From contig NZ_FNOX01000006.1 of the NCBI RefSeq assembly GCF_900107155.1, positions 1-64,000 on the forward strand: 64,000 nucleotides of DNA, given 5' to 3'. Below the pieces are notes generated by a model. It made no database searches and had not been told where the DNA came from. It saw only the letters and a list, made by a program, of their open reading frames with translations. Position numbers and translations under genes: made by a program. The DNA comes from Pseudomonas salomonii (GTDB lineage: Bacteria; Pseudomonadota; Gammaproteobacteria; Pseudomonadales; Pseudomonadaceae). Shown here piece by piece: positions 22,281 to 32,041 of the stretch (its first letter is position 1; every line of letters begins with the position of its first letter).

Positions 22281-23723
22281 ATGAAACCAACCAAAGCTCT
22301 TATGCTGGGCGCGGCCATGATGGCCTCCTGCTTTATCTCGGCCTCTGCCCTGGCCGACCTGAACCTTCCCAAACTCACCCCCGGCACGGTCAGCCAAAGC
22401 GAGATTGACGCGCTCAAACCTGGCGGCACGCTCACTGCGGTGCCGATGTCGGAGGCGCTGCGGCAAAAGCTGCTGGATGCACGGGACGGCAAGGCCAAGG
22501 CGGTTACCAAGGCTGCCAAATCCGCACCGTTCAACACCGTTATCGGCACGTTGAAAAAGCCGAGTCAGAGCGAGCTGAAAAGTGCCGCAGTCGCCGACTT
22601 TGTTCCGCTGTTTCCGACCCTGGATATCAACACCCTCTACACCATCAGCGAAGTGCAAACGGGCCAGGATTTCCCTTACCACTTCAACCTGCCAAAAAGC
22701 GCGCGGGTGCTGGTGCAGTTGATCAACCAGAGTGCCGGCGCCGACATGTCGCTGAGCCTGTTCCGCGATGACGGCCAAGGCAACCTGCAACTGCTGGCCA
22801 CCGCCGATAACGCCGGCAATGCCGATGAATACATCGACGGCGTGCTGCCGGCCGGTGACTACTACTGGTACATGGTGGCCAAGACCGCAACCAATGCGCA
22901 GTTCAGTTTTGGCGTGGCGGCAGACACCAACATCGATGCCTTCGAGCCCAACGACACGGCGCAAGATGCTTTTGCGCTGCCGGACACCATGAACAAGGTG
23001 AGCGGCAACCTCGACAACGCCAACGACGTCGATTACTTCGACTTCAAGGCCGTGCGTGGCCAGGCCGTGAGCATGTACCTGGCAGGCGATGACAGTGGCA
23101 GCCGTAACCAGTGGATCTTCGAGCGCTTTGATGGCGTCAACTGGATCGTCGTGCCAGCCGGCTCTACCTCCACTTACCCGAGCGTCACGCCGGGTACCAC
23201 CGTCAAGGTGCGTGTGCGGGCCAACCCGGCCGTGACGCAGGACCCGAGCAAGTACTACAAATTGAGCCTCGGCTCTGCGCCACGCCTGAATAGCTCGCAG
23301 GTAACCGGTGACAACATCGTGCGGGTGCCGGCGTCGATATTCTGGATGGCGACTCAGGCGGGGCGCACATTGAACTGGACCACCAACTGGTCCGATTCCA
23401 CAGGCGCGCCACTGCTCGGCGTCACACCTGTGCTGCGTGTCGACAAACGCTTTGAGGGCACCGAGTTCCATTGGACCGACTTCAAGGCCACCACCAACAG
23501 TGCCGGCACGTCCCAGGCCAGTGCCGCGCTCGGTACCTGCTTTGGCGATAACCGCGTGCAGTACCCGGACAGCAGCACCGGCGTGCAGTACACCTGGGAC
23601 ACCACCTTCAACTTCGGCGGCTGGCGTATTGAGCTGGACGAGTTCCCGGGCGTGGGTGTCGGCGGTGACAATGTGCAATATGTGACCTTTGGGCACATCT
23701 GCACCCAAAACATCATCCATTGA
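22281..23723 (+). CDS. Secreted protein with pre-peptidase C-terminal (PPC)-like domains
   Basis: 480 residues. A Sec signal peptide (MKPTKALMLGAAMMASCFIS, cleavage after ASALA) is followed by a linker and two beta-rich domains. The first, ~110-215, has PYHFNLPKSARVLVQLINQ and YYWYMVAKTATNAQFSFGV. The second, ~220-325, opens with DAFEPNDTAQDAFAL and DNANDVDYFDFKAVRGQ, typical of PPC domains. The C-terminal ~150 residues contain two Cys (GTCFGD; HICTQN) that may form a disulfide. No protease or other catalytic motif is recognised. An SOS-like box is upstream and a strong terminator downstream. Confidence 0.7.
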   Translation: MKPTKALMLGAAMMASCFISASALADLNLPKLTPGTVSQSEIDALKPGGTLTAVPMSEALRQKLLDARDGKAKAVTKAAKSAPFNTVIGTLKKPSQSELKSAAVADFVPLFPTLDINTLYTISEVQTGQDFPYHFNLPKSARVLVQLINQSAGADMSLSLFRDDGQGNLQLLATADNAGNADEYIDGVLPAGDYYWYMVAKTATNAQFSFGVAADTNIDAFEPNDTAQDAFALPDTMNKVSGNLDNANDVDYFDFKAVRGQAVSMYLAGDDSGSRNQWIFERFDGVNWIVVPAGSTSTYPSVTPGTTVKVRVRANPAVTQDPSKYYKLSLGSAPRLNSSQVTGDNIVRVPASIFWMATQAGRTLNWTTNWSDSTGAPLLGVTPVLRVDKRFEGTEFHWTDFKATTNSAGTSQASAALGTCFGDNRVQYPDSSTGVQYTWDTTFNFGGWRIELDEFPGVGVGGDNVQYVTFGHICTQNIIH

Positions 23724-23743
23724 TACCGTGATGTAAATCAGAA

Positions 23744-23772
23744 GGGGCAGCCTGAACAGACTGCCCCTTTTT
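23744..23772. terminator. Rho-independent terminator
   Basis: GGGGCAG, a 10-base loop, CTGCCCC, then TTTTT. It follows the secreted-protein stop by 20 bases and overlaps the region just before the convergent stop at 23774. Confidence 0.85.
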
Positions 23773-23773
23773 G

Positions 23774-24874
23774 TTATTCGCCGGCCAGCGCCAGCTTCAA
23801 GGGCAGGCGCGCCATGCTGGTGCTCGTGAGCGAGCCCAGGTACAACCAGTCGCCGTATTCGCGTGCGGTAGTGACCGGCGAGTAATTGCCCGCACTGCCA
23901 TCCTGCAAGTTGGCGATGACCTTGCCATCGGTGTCCAGCCCCAGTACGAAGGCTTTGCGCTCGATGGGCTTGGGCACCACCATCAGTGCGCGCACCATCA
24001 CCTTGCGCAACAGTGGGTAGCCGGCGAAACCATCCAGCAACGGGTTGCGTGGCGAATACAGGGCGGCCCAGAAGCGATCGCGCCCGTTGAAACTGAGGTT
24101 GTCCGGCAGGCCCGGCAGGTTGTCGATAAATAGGTCATGGGTGCCGCTGCGCTCGCCCTTGAGCCAGTAACGGCTGATGCGGTAGGCGCCGGTTTCATTC
24201 ACCAGTACGTAGTTTTCATCCGGGCCCAGGGTCACACCATTGGCAAATTGCAGCCGGTCCAGTAACACCTCGGTGCGGCCGTTGCTGAAGTCATAGCGCA
24301 GCAACCGGCCGTCGCCGCCATGCTCGATCACCGCTGTGCCGTCCTGGCCGTAGCCCCAGCGGCTCGATGCGTCGCTGAAGTAGGCATAGTGCCCGCCGGC
24401 GTCGACGGTCACATCGTCGGTGAGACCAAAGGGCACGCCGTCAGCGCTGCTGCTCAACAGTTTGAGTTGACGGTTGGCATCCAAGGCGAGCAACCCTTTT
24501 ACCCCGTCGGCAATGATCAAGCGCCCATCCGGGTGTAACGCCAGGCCGAGCGGGCGGCCGCCGGTGTTGGCGAGCACCTCCAGGGTGTGGCTGTTTGGCG
24601 AGGTGCGGATAATGCGCCCGTCCTGCAGGCCGCTGATCAGAAAACCCTGGGGGTCGAGCAGCAAGGCTTCGGGGCCGGCGATGTCCTGGGCGCCGATTTT
24701 TTCAATGCCCTTGAGCCGCTGGTTCTCGGCGTAGGCGCCGTTTTTCAGCGAGGGCGCCGTGGGCGGCGACCAGTTCACCGGTTGCACGTTGGTCGGCATC
24801 AGCAGCAGAAAAGCGATGACTGCAAGCAGCAGTACGAACAGCAAGTGGCGCAATTTTTTGGGACGGGTACTCAT
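23774..24874 (-). CDS. Strictosidine-synthase/SMP-30-like beta-propeller protein
   Basis: 366 residues. An N-terminal membrane anchor (LRHLLFVLLLAVIAFLLLMP) is followed by a six-bladed propeller with repeated signatures: ALLLDPQGFLISGLQDGRI, GLALHPDGRLIIADGVKGL, and the strictosidine-synthase motif FANGVTLGPDENYVLVNETG. Members of this family include lactonases, esterases and proteins without known activity. The substrate is not predictable. The start of this gene follows the stop of the sterol-desaturase-like gene by 2 bases on the minus strand, so the two are co-transcribed and may act on a common lipid or lactone. Confidence 0.8.
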   Translation of the reverse strand: MSTRPKKLRHLLFVLLLAVIAFLLLMPTNVQPVNWSPPTAPSLKNGAYAENQRLKGIEKIGAQDIAGPEALLLDPQGFLISGLQDGRIIRTSPNSHTLEVLANTGGRPLGLALHPDGRLIIADGVKGLLALDANRQLKLLSSSADGVPFGLTDDVTVDAGGHYAYFSDASSRWGYGQDGTAVIEHGGDGRLLRYDFSNGRTEVLLDRLQFANGVTLGPDENYVLVNETGAYRISRYWLKGERSGTHDLFIDNLPGLPDNLSFNGRDRFWAALYSPRNPLLDGFAGYPLLRKVMVRALMVVPKPIERKAFVLGLDTDGKVIANLQDGSAGNYSPVTTAREYGDWLYLGSLTSTSMARLPLKLALAGE

Positions 24875-24876
24875 GA

Positions 24877-25548
24877 CTATTCCTGGTTGTCGTGGGCGTT
24901 CGGTTCCCAGTGCAGGGTGCCGAACAGGTAATCCATCAGCGGTAGGACGATATTGAAATTGCGCCCCTGCATCAGCTCACGGCGATGGTGCAGGGCGTGC
25001 AACTGATGCATCTGGCGAATCCATGGCAGGCGCGCCACCGGGTGCTCGGCGGGCAAGTGCTCGCAGGCGTGAAACACTTCGTAAAGTAAATACCCAAGGA
25101 TCATGCACCCGGCAAACAGTCCGGCGACGTTGGGGCTCAATTGTTTGGGCAGCCACCAGGCGGGCAGGGTGATCGCCAGGCTGTGCAGCACGATCAGCCA
25201 GGCCGGGAACAGAATCACCCGCCAGTCTCGCGGGCTGTCGTAGGTCATGTGGCCGGGAGTAAAAAAGCTGTGGTGGTCACCCGTGTGCCGCGCATAGAAC
25301 AGCCGGGCCAGGCTGTGTTTGTGATGACCCAGGTGGCGGTGCACGAGGTAGATGCACAGGTTGAAGAACACCAGCGTCAGCGGCACGGTCAGCCACTGGA
25401 GCGCGGTGATGTGCGCGGTGGAGGACCAGGCCAGGGCGATGCAGACAAGGCCGTAGCCGAGCACGAAACCGGCGTGCAGCCAGGGGTTGTAACGGGCGCT
25501 CACGGCGGCGCGGTAGCCGGCGCGGAAGGTCTCGGTGGGGTGGGCCAT
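24877..25548 (-). CDS. Fatty-acid hydroxylase / sterol desaturase family protein
   Basis: 223 residues from the ATG at 25548 (MAHPTETFRAG); the frame is open upstream only through repeat DNA. It is a membrane protein with several helices (LHAGFVLGYGLVCIALAW) and the di-iron histidine clusters HRHLGHH, HTGDHHSF and HQLHALHHRR that define the superfamily. These enzymes use two irons and O2 to hydroxylate or desaturate lipids. In a bacterium without sterols a fatty-acyl or other lipid substrate is more likely. It is transcribed ahead of the strictosidine-like gene. Confidence 0.8.
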   Translation of the reverse strand: MAHPTETFRAGYRAAVSARYNPWLHAGFVLGYGLVCIALAWSSTAHITALQWLTVPLTLVFFNLCIYLVHRHLGHHKHSLARLFYARHTGDHHSFFTPGHMTYDSPRDWRVILFPAWLIVLHSLAITLPAWWLPKQLSPNVAGLFAGCMILGYLLYEVFHACEHLPAEHPVARLPWIRQMHQLHALHHRRELMQGRNFNIVLPLMDYLFGTLHWEPNAHDNQE

Positions 25549-25869
25549 GGCGGCACGCTCGGGTTTTTTGTTGGAGCCTGAGCTTAGTTGGTACGCGAGA
25601 TAGTGCGAGTTTTTGCGCGGTACGTGGTTCAAGTGTGGGAGCTGGCTTGTGTGGAAACAGGCTTTTGTGGGAGCTGGCTTGCCTGCGATGCAGACACCTC
25701 GGTGTGTCAGGTAGAGCGAGTAGATGCTATCGCAGGCAAGCCAGTTCCCACACTTGAACCGTGGGCGACCAACGGGGGCTTGCACAGCCCCCATTTACTT
25801 GTTAGCTTCTCGCAAAATGTTAACGATAACATTTGCTCTAAAAATAAAAACAAAACAGAGAACCACGCC
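25549..25869. repeat. REP element and promoter region of the polyol operon
   Basis: No gene. 25634-25753 is a REP-type array: TGTGGGAGCTGGCTTG occurs twice in direct orientation and once inverted (CAAGCCAGTTCCCACA), with inner arms GCCTGCGAT / ATCGCAGGC. The array lies between divergent genes, so it is not a simple terminator. Downstream of it, 25815-25834 carries the LacI-type operator, and the sequence to 25869 is AT-rich, as expected for a promoter and leader. Confidence 0.75.
25815..25834. promoter_or_regulatory. LacI-family operator of the polyol operon
   Basis: AAATGTTAACGATAACATTT: perfect 8-bp inverted repeat (AAATGTTA / TAACATTT) with 4-base centre ACGA, 36 bases before the first gene of the operon. 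It is the only such palindrome near the operon and is best explained as the site of the LacI regulator encoded at 32764-33768. Confidence 0.7.
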
Positions 25870-26793
25870 ATGAAAATGCTCCCGAAAACCCTGTGTTTAC
25901 TGGCTGTCAGCATCACCCTCGGCGCCACCACTACAGCGTTTGCCGACGCCGCCAAACCGATCCGCATCGGCGCCTCCTTCCAGGAAATCAACAACCCTTA
26001 TTTCGTCACCATGAAAAACGCCCTGGAAGAAGCCGGCGCGACTATCGGTGCGAAGCTGATCATCACCGATGCCCGCCACGACGTGTCCAAGCAGGTCAGC
26101 GATGTCGAAGACATGCTGCAAAAGGGCATCGATATCCTGCTGATCAACCCCACCGACTCGGTCGGCGTGCAATCGGCGGTCAAATCTGCCCACGCTGCGG
26201 GTGTGGTGGTGGTCGCGGTGGACGCCCAGGCCGACGGCCCGTTGGACTCCTTCGTCGGTTCGAAAAACTTCGACGCCGGCTTCCAGGCCTGCGAATACCT
26301 GGCCAAGAACATCGGCGACAAAGGTAATATCGCGATCCTCGACGGCATCGCCGTGGTGCCGATCCTTGAGCGTGTGCGCGGCTGCAAAGAGGCGGTGGCC
26401 AAGCACCCGGACATCAAGATTGTCAGCATCCAGAACGGCAAGCAGGAACGTGACCAGGCGCTGACCGTCACCGAAAACATGCTGCAGGCCCAGCCGGGCC
26501 TCAAGGGTATTTTCAGCGTGAATGACAACGGCTCGCTCGGCGCCCTGTCGGCCATCGAAGCCAGCGGCCTGGACGTGAAACTGGTCAGCGTCGACGGCGC
26601 GCCGGAAGCCATCAAGGCGATCCAGAAGCCCGGCAGCAAGTTCATCGCCACCTCGGCGCAATACCCGCGCGATCAGATTCGCCTGGCCCTGGGCATCGCC
26701 CTGGCCAAGAAGTGGGGCTCGCAAGTGCCGACCACCATTCCCGTCGACATCACTTTGATCGACCAGGCCAAGGCCAAGGATTTCAGCTGGTAA
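25870..26793 (+). CDS. Sugar/polyol ABC transporter periplasmic binding protein
   Basis: 307 residues from the ATG at 25870; earlier in-frame starts lie in repeat DNA. Signal peptide MKMLPKTLCLLAVSITLGAT, cleaved near AFA-DA, then a type I periplasmic-binding fold of the RbsB family: IGASFQEINNPYFVTMKNAL, GIDILLINPTDSVGVQSAV, VSVDGAPEAIKAIQ. It delivers the substrate to the ATPase and permease encoded next. With a polyol dehydrogenase, FGGY kinase and SDR downstream, the ligand is probably a tetritol or pentitol or a related sugar. Likely repressed by the LacI regulator through the operator just upstream. Confidence 0.88.
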   Translation: MKMLPKTLCLLAVSITLGATTTAFADAAKPIRIGASFQEINNPYFVTMKNALEEAGATIGAKLIITDARHDVSKQVSDVEDMLQKGIDILLINPTDSVGVQSAVKSAHAAGVVVVAVDAQADGPLDSFVGSKNFDAGFQACEYLAKNIGDKGNIAILDGIAVVPILERVRGCKEAVAKHPDIKIVSIQNGKQERDQALTVTENMLQAQPGLKGIFSVNDNGSLGALSAIEASGLDVKLVSVDGAPEAIKAIQKPGSKFIATSAQYPRDQIRLALGIALAKKWGSQVPTTIPVDITLIDQAKAKDFSW

Positions 26794-26856
26794 ATCGCCC
26801 CGGCCCCACGTGAACCGTGGGGCTTGAGGTCTCCTTCTGAATACGAGGTCGGCGGT

Positions 26857-28365
26857 ATGAGCAGTCTTCTGAAGCTGGAAAATATCTGTAAGCGCTACCC
26901 GGGCGTACAGGCCCTCAAGTCCATCAACCTGCAGGTCGAGCGCGGCGAAATCCATGCGTTGCTGGGTGAAAATGGCGCGGGCAAGTCGACCCTGATGAAG
27001 ATCCTCGGCGGTGTCGAGCATCAGGACGAAGGGCAAATTTTGATCGACGGCCAGGCGCAAAAATTTGCCACTTACCGCGACGCGATCGCTGCCGGTATTG
27101 GCATCGTGTTCCAGGAATTCAGCCTGATTCCCTACCTCACGGCGGTGGAAAACATCTTCCTCGGCCATGAGCTCAGCAACCGCTTCGGCCTGCTGCGCAA
27201 GCGCGAAATGGTCGAGGCCAGCCAGGCGTTATTCAAGCGCCTGGGTGTGAGTATCGACCTGCAATGCGCGGTCAAGCACCTGAGCGTGGCCGAGCAGCAA
27301 TTCGTCGAAATTGCCAAGGCCCTGGCCCTGGATGCACGCCTGTTGGTACTCGATGAACCGACCGCCACCCTCACACCCAGCGAAGCCGAACTGCTGTTCG
27401 AGATCATGCGCGAACTCAAGCGCCAGGGCGTGGCGGTGATTTTTATCTCTCACCACCTGGAGGAGATTTTCCAGGTGTGCGACCGCATCAGCGTATTGCG
27501 CGATGGCGGTAACGTCGGCGTGACCGATGTGGCCGACAGTGATATCGACCGGCTCGTCGAAATGATGGTCGGCCGGCGCCTGGAAAACAGTTTTCCACCC
27601 AAACCCACGAAAGACCGTGGCCCGCTGTTGCTGGAGGTCAAGGACATCCAGTTGGTACGCAATGGTCCGCACAACAGCTTTCAGCTGCACAAGGGCGAGA
27701 TCCTCGGCTTTGCCGGGCTGGTCGGCTCCGGTCGTACCGAGCTGGCGCTGGGCATGATGGGCGCGCTGCCGTCGGTGAGCAAAGACGTGTGGTTGCGCGG
27801 CGAGAAAGTCACCCTCGATGACCCGGCGCAGGCTCTGGCCCACGGCATCGGCCTGCTGCCGGAAAGCCGCAAGAGCGAAGGGCTGATCACCGATTTCAGC
27901 ATTCGCGAAAACATCTCCCTGAACAACCTGCCCAAGTACCAGAACGCCTCGGGCCTGATCGACAAGGCCAAGGAATGCGCGAGCGTCGAGGCGTTGATGC
28001 GCCAGCTGTCGATCAAGGCGCCCAGCGGCGAAAGCCGGGTGTTCAACCTCAGTGGCGGCAACCAGCAAAAGGTTGTGATCGCACGCTGGATCAACCACCA
28101 CTGCGACGTGCTGGTGTTCGATGAACCCACACGCGGCATCGACGTCGGCGCCAAGGCGCAGATCTACGCGCTGATGCGCAGCCTCACCGAACAAGGCTAC
28201 GCGATCATCATGATTTCTTCCGAACTGCCCGAAGTCATCGGCATGTGCGACCGCGTCGCCGTGTTCCACAAGGGCGCCATCGTCAAGCTGCTGGAAGCGG
28301 CCGCCGTCAACCCACAAGAGGTCATGCGCCATGCAACAGGGGGCTCAAGTGAACAGGTCCATTAA
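26857..28365 (+). CDS. Sugar ABC transporter ATPase with two nucleotide-binding domains
   Basis: 502 residues from the ATG at 26857, length typical of RbsA/XylG/MglA. NBD1: Walker [10 protein letters not shown] at ~37, signature [15 protein letters not shown], Walker [19 protein letters not shown]2: degenerate Walker [14 protein letters not shown], signature [14 protein letters not shown], Walker [19 protein letters not shown] weakened second Walker A is normal for this family. It powers uptake together with the preceding binding protein and following permease, whose start lies inside this gene's 3' end (35-base overlap). Confidence 0.9.
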   Translation: MSSLLKLENICKRYPGVQALKSINLQVERGEIHALLGENGAGKSTLMKILGGVEHQDEGQILIDGQAQKFATYRDAIAAGIGIVFQEFSLIPYLTAVENIFLGHELSNRFGLLRKREMVEASQALFKRLGVSIDLQCAVKHLSVAEQQFVEIAKALALDARLLVLDEPTATLTPSEAELLFEIMRELKRQGVAVIFISHHLEEIFQVCDRISVLRDGGNVGVTDVADSDIDRLVEMMVGRRLENSFPPKPTKDRGPLLLEVKDIQLVRNGPHNSFQLHKGEILGFAGLVGSGRTELALGMMGALPSVSKDVWLRGEKVTLDDPAQALAHGIGLLPESRKSEGLITDFSIRENISLNNLPKYQNASGLIDKAKECASVEALMRQLSIKAPSGESRVFNLSGGNQQKVVIARWINHHCDVLVFDEPTRGIDVGAKAQIYALMRSLTEQGYAIIMISSELPEVIGMCDRVAVFHKGAIVKLLEAAAVNPQEVMRHATGGSSEQVH

Positions 28366-29323
28366 TACCGCCGACACCAGCCGTCTGCGCCTGAACCTGG
28401 CGCGGCTGCTGCGCTCGCCGGCGTTTTATCCCTTCGTGGGGTTGGTGGTGGTGACCCTGGTGATGATCTTCGCCAGCGACAACTTCCTCACCACCAGCAA
28501 CCTGTCGAACATTGCGCGCCAGGTGTCGATCAACGCGATTATCGCGGTGGGCATGACCTGCGTGATTCTCACCGGTGGCATCGACCTGTCGGTGGGGCCG
28601 GTGATGGCACTGTCGGGCACCTTGACCGCAGGCCTTATGGTCGCAGGCCTGCCGCCGGGCCTGGCGATTGGCGCCGGCCTGCTGATCGGCGTGGCCTTCG
28701 GCATCGGCAATGGCGTGTTCGTCGCCTACCTGCACATGCCGCCGATCATCGTCACCCTGGCAACCATGGGCATCGCCCGTGGCCTGGGCCTGATGTACAC
28801 CGACGGCTACCCGATTTCGGGGTTGCCGGAGTGGTTCGGTTTCTTCGGCCGCCAGAGCCTGTTCGGCGTCGACGTGCCGATCCTGATCATGCTGGTCACC
28901 TACTTTGCCGCCTATGTGTTGCTGCAACACACGCGTATCGGCCGCTACATCTACGCCATCGGCGGCAATGAAGAAGCGGTGCGTTTGTCGGGCGTACGGG
29001 CGGCGCGCTTCAAGTTGCTGGTGTACGGCATCAGCGGCCTGACCGCAGCGATTGCCGGGCTGGTGCTCACCTCACGCTTGATGAGCGGCCAGCCGAATGC
29101 CGGTGTGTCGTTCGAGCTGGATGCGATTGCGGCCGTGGTACTCGGCGGTGCGTCGATTGCCGGCGGGCGCGGGGTGATTGTCGGCACCTTGCTCGGCGCC
29201 ATGCTGCTGGGCGTACTCAATAACGGTTTGAACATGCTCGGGGTCTCGCCCTACGTCCAGAGCGTGATCAAGGGCGGGATCATTTTGCTGGCGATTTTCA
29301 TCAGCCGTCAGCGCCATAAATAA
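28331..29323 (+). CDS. Sugar ABC transporter permease (RbsC-like)
   Basis: 330 residues with 8-10 hydrophobic segments ([58 protein letters not shown]). GGIDLSVG and the cytoplasmic loop [19 protein letters not shown] are characteristic of the RbsC/AraH/XylH permeases. The ATG at 28331 lies within the ATPase gene; a GTG-like start around codon 8 is possible. It forms the membrane channel of the importer. Confidence 0.9.
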   Translation: MQQGAQVNRSINTADTSRLRLNLARLLRSPAFYPFVGLVVVTLVMIFASDNFLTTSNLSNIARQVSINAIIAVGMTCVILTGGIDLSVGPVMALSGTLTAGLMVAGLPPGLAIGAGLLIGVAFGIGNGVFVAYLHMPPIIVTLATMGIARGLGLMYTDGYPISGLPEWFGFFGRQSLFGVDVPILIMLVTYFAAYVLLQHTRIGRYIYAIGGNEEAVRLSGVRAARFKLLVYGISGLTAAIAGLVLTSRLMSGQPNAGVSFELDAIAAVVLGGASIAGGRGVIVGTLLGAMLLGVLNNGLNMLGVSPYVQSVIKGGIILLAIFISRQRHK

Positions 29324-29349
29324 ACACCTGACAAGAAAGGACCGAACAC

Positions 29350-30429
29350 ATGGACAAGCACACCGAGATGCAAGCCGTCGTCTGCCACGGCCCCAAAGAC
29401 TACCGCCTGGAGCGCATCGGCAAACCCAAGGCGCGCCCCAATGAACTGGTGATCCGCATTGCCGCCTGCGGCATCTGCGCCAGCGACTGCAAATGCCACT
29501 CCGGCGCGGCGATGTTCTGGGGCGGCGACAACCCGTGGGTCAAGGCGCCGGTGGTGCCGGGCCACGAGTTTTTCGGCTACGTGGAGGAAGTGGGCGAGGG
29601 CGCCGGCGAGCACTTTGAAGTGGCGGTGGGCGACAAGGTGATCGCCGAGCAGATCGTACCGTGCGGCAAGTGCCGCTTCTGCAAGTCGGGCAAGTACTGG
29701 ATGTGCGAAGTGCACAATATCTTCGGCTTCCAGCGTGAAGTCGCCGAAGGCGGCATGGCCCAGTACATGCGCATCCCCAAGACTGCCATCGTGCACAGGA
29801 TTCCCGAGTCGGTGTCGCTGGAAGACTCGGCGCTGGTGGAGCCGATGGCGTGTTCGATCCACACCGTCAACCGTGGCGAAATCCAGCTCGACGACGTGGT
29901 GGTGATCGCCGGTGCCGGTACGCTGGGGCTGTGCATGGTCCAGGTCGCCGCGCTGAAAACCCCGAAAAAACTGGTGGTGATCGACATGGTCGACGAGCGC
30001 CTGGAGCTGGCCAAGCAGTTCGGCGCCGACGTGGTGATCAACCCGTCCCGCGACAATGCCCGCGAGATCATCAATGGCCTCACCGATAACTATGGTTGCG
30101 ACGTGTACATCGAAACCACCGGCGTGCCGGCGGGCGTGACCCAAGGCCTGGACCTGATCCGCAAGCTCGGGCGTTTTGTCGAGTTCAGTGTGTTTGGCGC
30201 CGAAACCAGCGTCGACTGGTCGATCATCGGCGACCGCAAGGAGCTGGACGTGCGCGGCGCGCATCTGGGCCCGTATTGCTACCCGATCGCTATCGACCTG
30301 TTCGAGCGCGGCCTGGTGACGTCCAAGGGCATCGTGACCCATGACTTCCCGCTGGATGATTTCGCCGAGGCCTTCGCGTTGGCCAACTCAACCAAGTCGA
30401 TCAAGGTGCTGTTGAAACCGGTGATTTGA
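29350..30429 (+). CDS. Zinc-dependent polyol dehydrogenase (erythritol/threitol-type)
   Basis: 359 residues of the medium-chain dehydrogenase family. The catalytic zinc region is CGICASDCKCHSG and PGHEFFG; the structural zinc Cys cluster is CGKCRFCKSGKYWMC; the NAD(P)-binding region is VVVIAGAGTLGLCMVQVAAL. The long insert with AAMFWGGDNPWVKAPVVPGH recalls proteins annotated erythritol/L-threitol dehydrogenase. It would oxidise the imported polyol to a ketose for the kinase encoded 3 bases downstream. The exact polyol cannot be read from sequence; L-iditol/xylitol-type substrates remain possible. Confidence 0.8.
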   Translation: MDKHTEMQAVVCHGPKDYRLERIGKPKARPNELVIRIAACGICASDCKCHSGAAMFWGGDNPWVKAPVVPGHEFFGYVEEVGEGAGEHFEVAVGDKVIAEQIVPCGKCRFCKSGKYWMCEVHNIFGFQREVAEGGMAQYMRIPKTAIVHRIPESVSLEDSALVEPMACSIHTVNRGEIQLDDVVVIAGAGTLGLCMVQVAALKTPKKLVVIDMVDERLELAKQFGADVVINPSRDNAREIINGLTDNYGCDVYIETTGVPAGVTQGLDLIRKLGRFVEFSVFGAETSVDWSIIGDRKELDVRGAHLGPYCYPIAIDLFERGLVTSKGIVTHDFPLDDFAEAFALANSTKSIKVLLKPVI

Positions 30430-30432
30430 TCT

Positions 30433-31965
30433 ATGAACTATGTAATGGGTGTCGACATAGGAACCCAGAGCACCAAGGCGCTGCTGGTGGATGGTCAAGG
30501 TACGATCATTGCCCAGCACAGCCAGGGGTATCGCGTCGATACCCCGAAAGTGCGCTGGGCCGAGCAATGGCCGCAGGTGTGGCTGGAGGCGGTGGAGGCG
30601 TGTGTGGCGCAGTGCATGGCCAAGTCCGGCGTGGCGGCCGGGCAGGTCAAGGCGCTGTGCATCAGCAGCCTGTACGGCGGTTCGGGGATCGCCGTTGACG
30701 CGCAGATGACGCCGCTGCACCCGTGCCTGATCTGGATGGACCGCCGCGCGGGCGAGCAGGTGGCGTGGGTGCGTGAGCACCTGGATCTGGAGCGCTTGTT
30801 CGAAATCACCGGCAACTCGGTGGACAGCTACTACGGCTTCACCAAGATGCTCTGGCTCAAGCAGCATCAGCCGCAGGTGTGGGCTGACACGCGCTACCTG
30901 CTGCCGCCCAACAGCTATATCAACTGGTGCCTTACCGGCGAATTGGCGGTGGACCATAGCAGCGCCGGCAATATTGGCGGGGTTTACGACGTGAAGGCGC
31001 GCGGCTGGTCTGCCGAGATGCTCGATGCGCTGGGCATTCCACAGGCCATGATGCCCGAGCGCTTGGTGTACTCCGGTGACGTGGTGGGCGGTTTGCTCGA
31101 AAGCTGGGCCACGCGCCTGGGCTTGCAGGCCGGTACGCCAATCCTGGCCGGCGGTGTGGATGCAGCCATGGCGACGCTGGCGGCGGGTGTTACGCAGCCG
31201 GGCAACCATGTGGCGATGATCGGCACCAGCATGTGCTGGGGTTACTTGAACCAGCACGTGGACGCACACCATGGGTTGGTGAGCATGCCGCACGTCTACA
31301 ACGGCCATCGGGACCTGTACATCTTTGGCGGCGCGATCACCGCCGGGGCGTCGGTCAGCTGGTTTCGCGAGCAGTTCTGCCAGGCCGAAGAACAGCAGGC
31401 CCAGGCCAGCGGCCAGGACAGCCTGGTGTTGCTGGAACAGAGCGCCACCCAGGTGCCGGCGGGCAGCGAAGGTTTGTTGTTTTTGCCGTACCTGATGGGC
31501 GAACGCAGCCCGGTGTGGGATGACCGCGCCAGTGGCAGTTTCGTCGGGCTGAACCTGTACCACAGCCGTATTCACCTGTACCGCGCGGTGCTTGAAGGCG
31601 TGAGTTTTGCCCTGCGTCACAACATTGAAGCCGGTACCCAGGGCGCACATTCACTGGACCCACGCTTGATTGTGGTGGGCGGCGCGAGCCATTCGGATTT
31701 GTGGATGCAGATTATTGCCGATGTCACCCGCTACCCGGTTTACACCATCGTGCAGGAGGTGGAAGCGCCCTTGGGCGCGGCGTTGCTGGCGGCGCATACG
31801 GTGGGGTTGGTGAGTGATGACCAGATGGACAAAGGCTGGGTGCAGCTGGAACTGCGGGCGCAGCCCAAACGCGAGAATGTCATGACGTATGACCGGGCGT
31901 TTGCCGAGTACTTGAAGCTGTATCCAGCCCTCAAACCGATCATGCACAACCTGCAAACCAACTGA
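30433..31965 (+). CDS. FGGY-family carbohydrate kinase
   Basis: 510 residues, typical FGGY length. Phosphate-binding start GVDIGTQSTKALLVDG, substrate region LIWMDRRAGEQ, and C-terminal adenosine motif RLIVVGGASHSDLWMQIIAD followed by VQEVEAPLGAALLA. It phosphorylates a ketose or polyol, presumably the product of the dehydrogenase just upstream. FGGY kinases cover xylulose, ribulose, erythritol and others, so the substrate is open. A REP palindrome follows the stop. Confidence 0.85.
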   Translation: MNYVMGVDIGTQSTKALLVDGQGTIIAQHSQGYRVDTPKVRWAEQWPQVWLEAVEACVAQCMAKSGVAAGQVKALCISSLYGGSGIAVDAQMTPLHPCLIWMDRRAGEQVAWVREHLDLERLFEITGNSVDSYYGFTKMLWLKQHQPQVWADTRYLLPPNSYINWCLTGELAVDHSSAGNIGGVYDVKARGWSAEMLDALGIPQAMMPERLVYSGDVVGGLLESWATRLGLQAGTPILAGGVDAAMATLAAGVTQPGNHVAMIGTSMCWGYLNQHVDAHHGLVSMPHVYNGHRDLYIFGGAITAGASVSWFREQFCQAEEQQAQASGQDSLVLLEQSATQVPAGSEGLLFLPYLMGERSPVWDDRASGSFVGLNLYHSRIHLYRAVLEGVSFALRHNIEAGTQGAHSLDPRLIVVGGASHSDLWMQIIADVTRYPVYTIVQEVEAPLGAALLAAHTVGLVSDDQMDKGWVQLELRAQPKRENVMTYDRAFAEYLKLYPALKPIMHNLQTN

Positions 31966-31982
31966 ATTCACGCGGTCCAAAA

Positions 31983-32008
31983 GTGGGAGCGGACTTGCTC
32001 GCTCCCAC
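31983..32008. repeat. Short REP palindrome
   Basis: GTGGGAGCGGACTTGCTC and then GCTCCCAC form an inverted repeat between the kinase and the SDR gene. It could attenuate transcription into the SDR gene. Confidence 0.6.
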
Positions 32009-32041
32009 ACTGGATCTCCACTTTTTTCGAGACTGTGATCC

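Noticed and set aside
22260-23720. 486-codon minus-strand frame opposite the secreted protein gene
   Set aside because: The plus-strand frame has a signal peptide, PPC-type motifs and a terminator; the antisense frame is Val/His/Gly-rich with no recognisable motif.
25588-25869. Longer start for the polyol binding protein
   Set aside because: The added residues are translated REP DNA and the LacI operator; the signal peptide begins at 25870.
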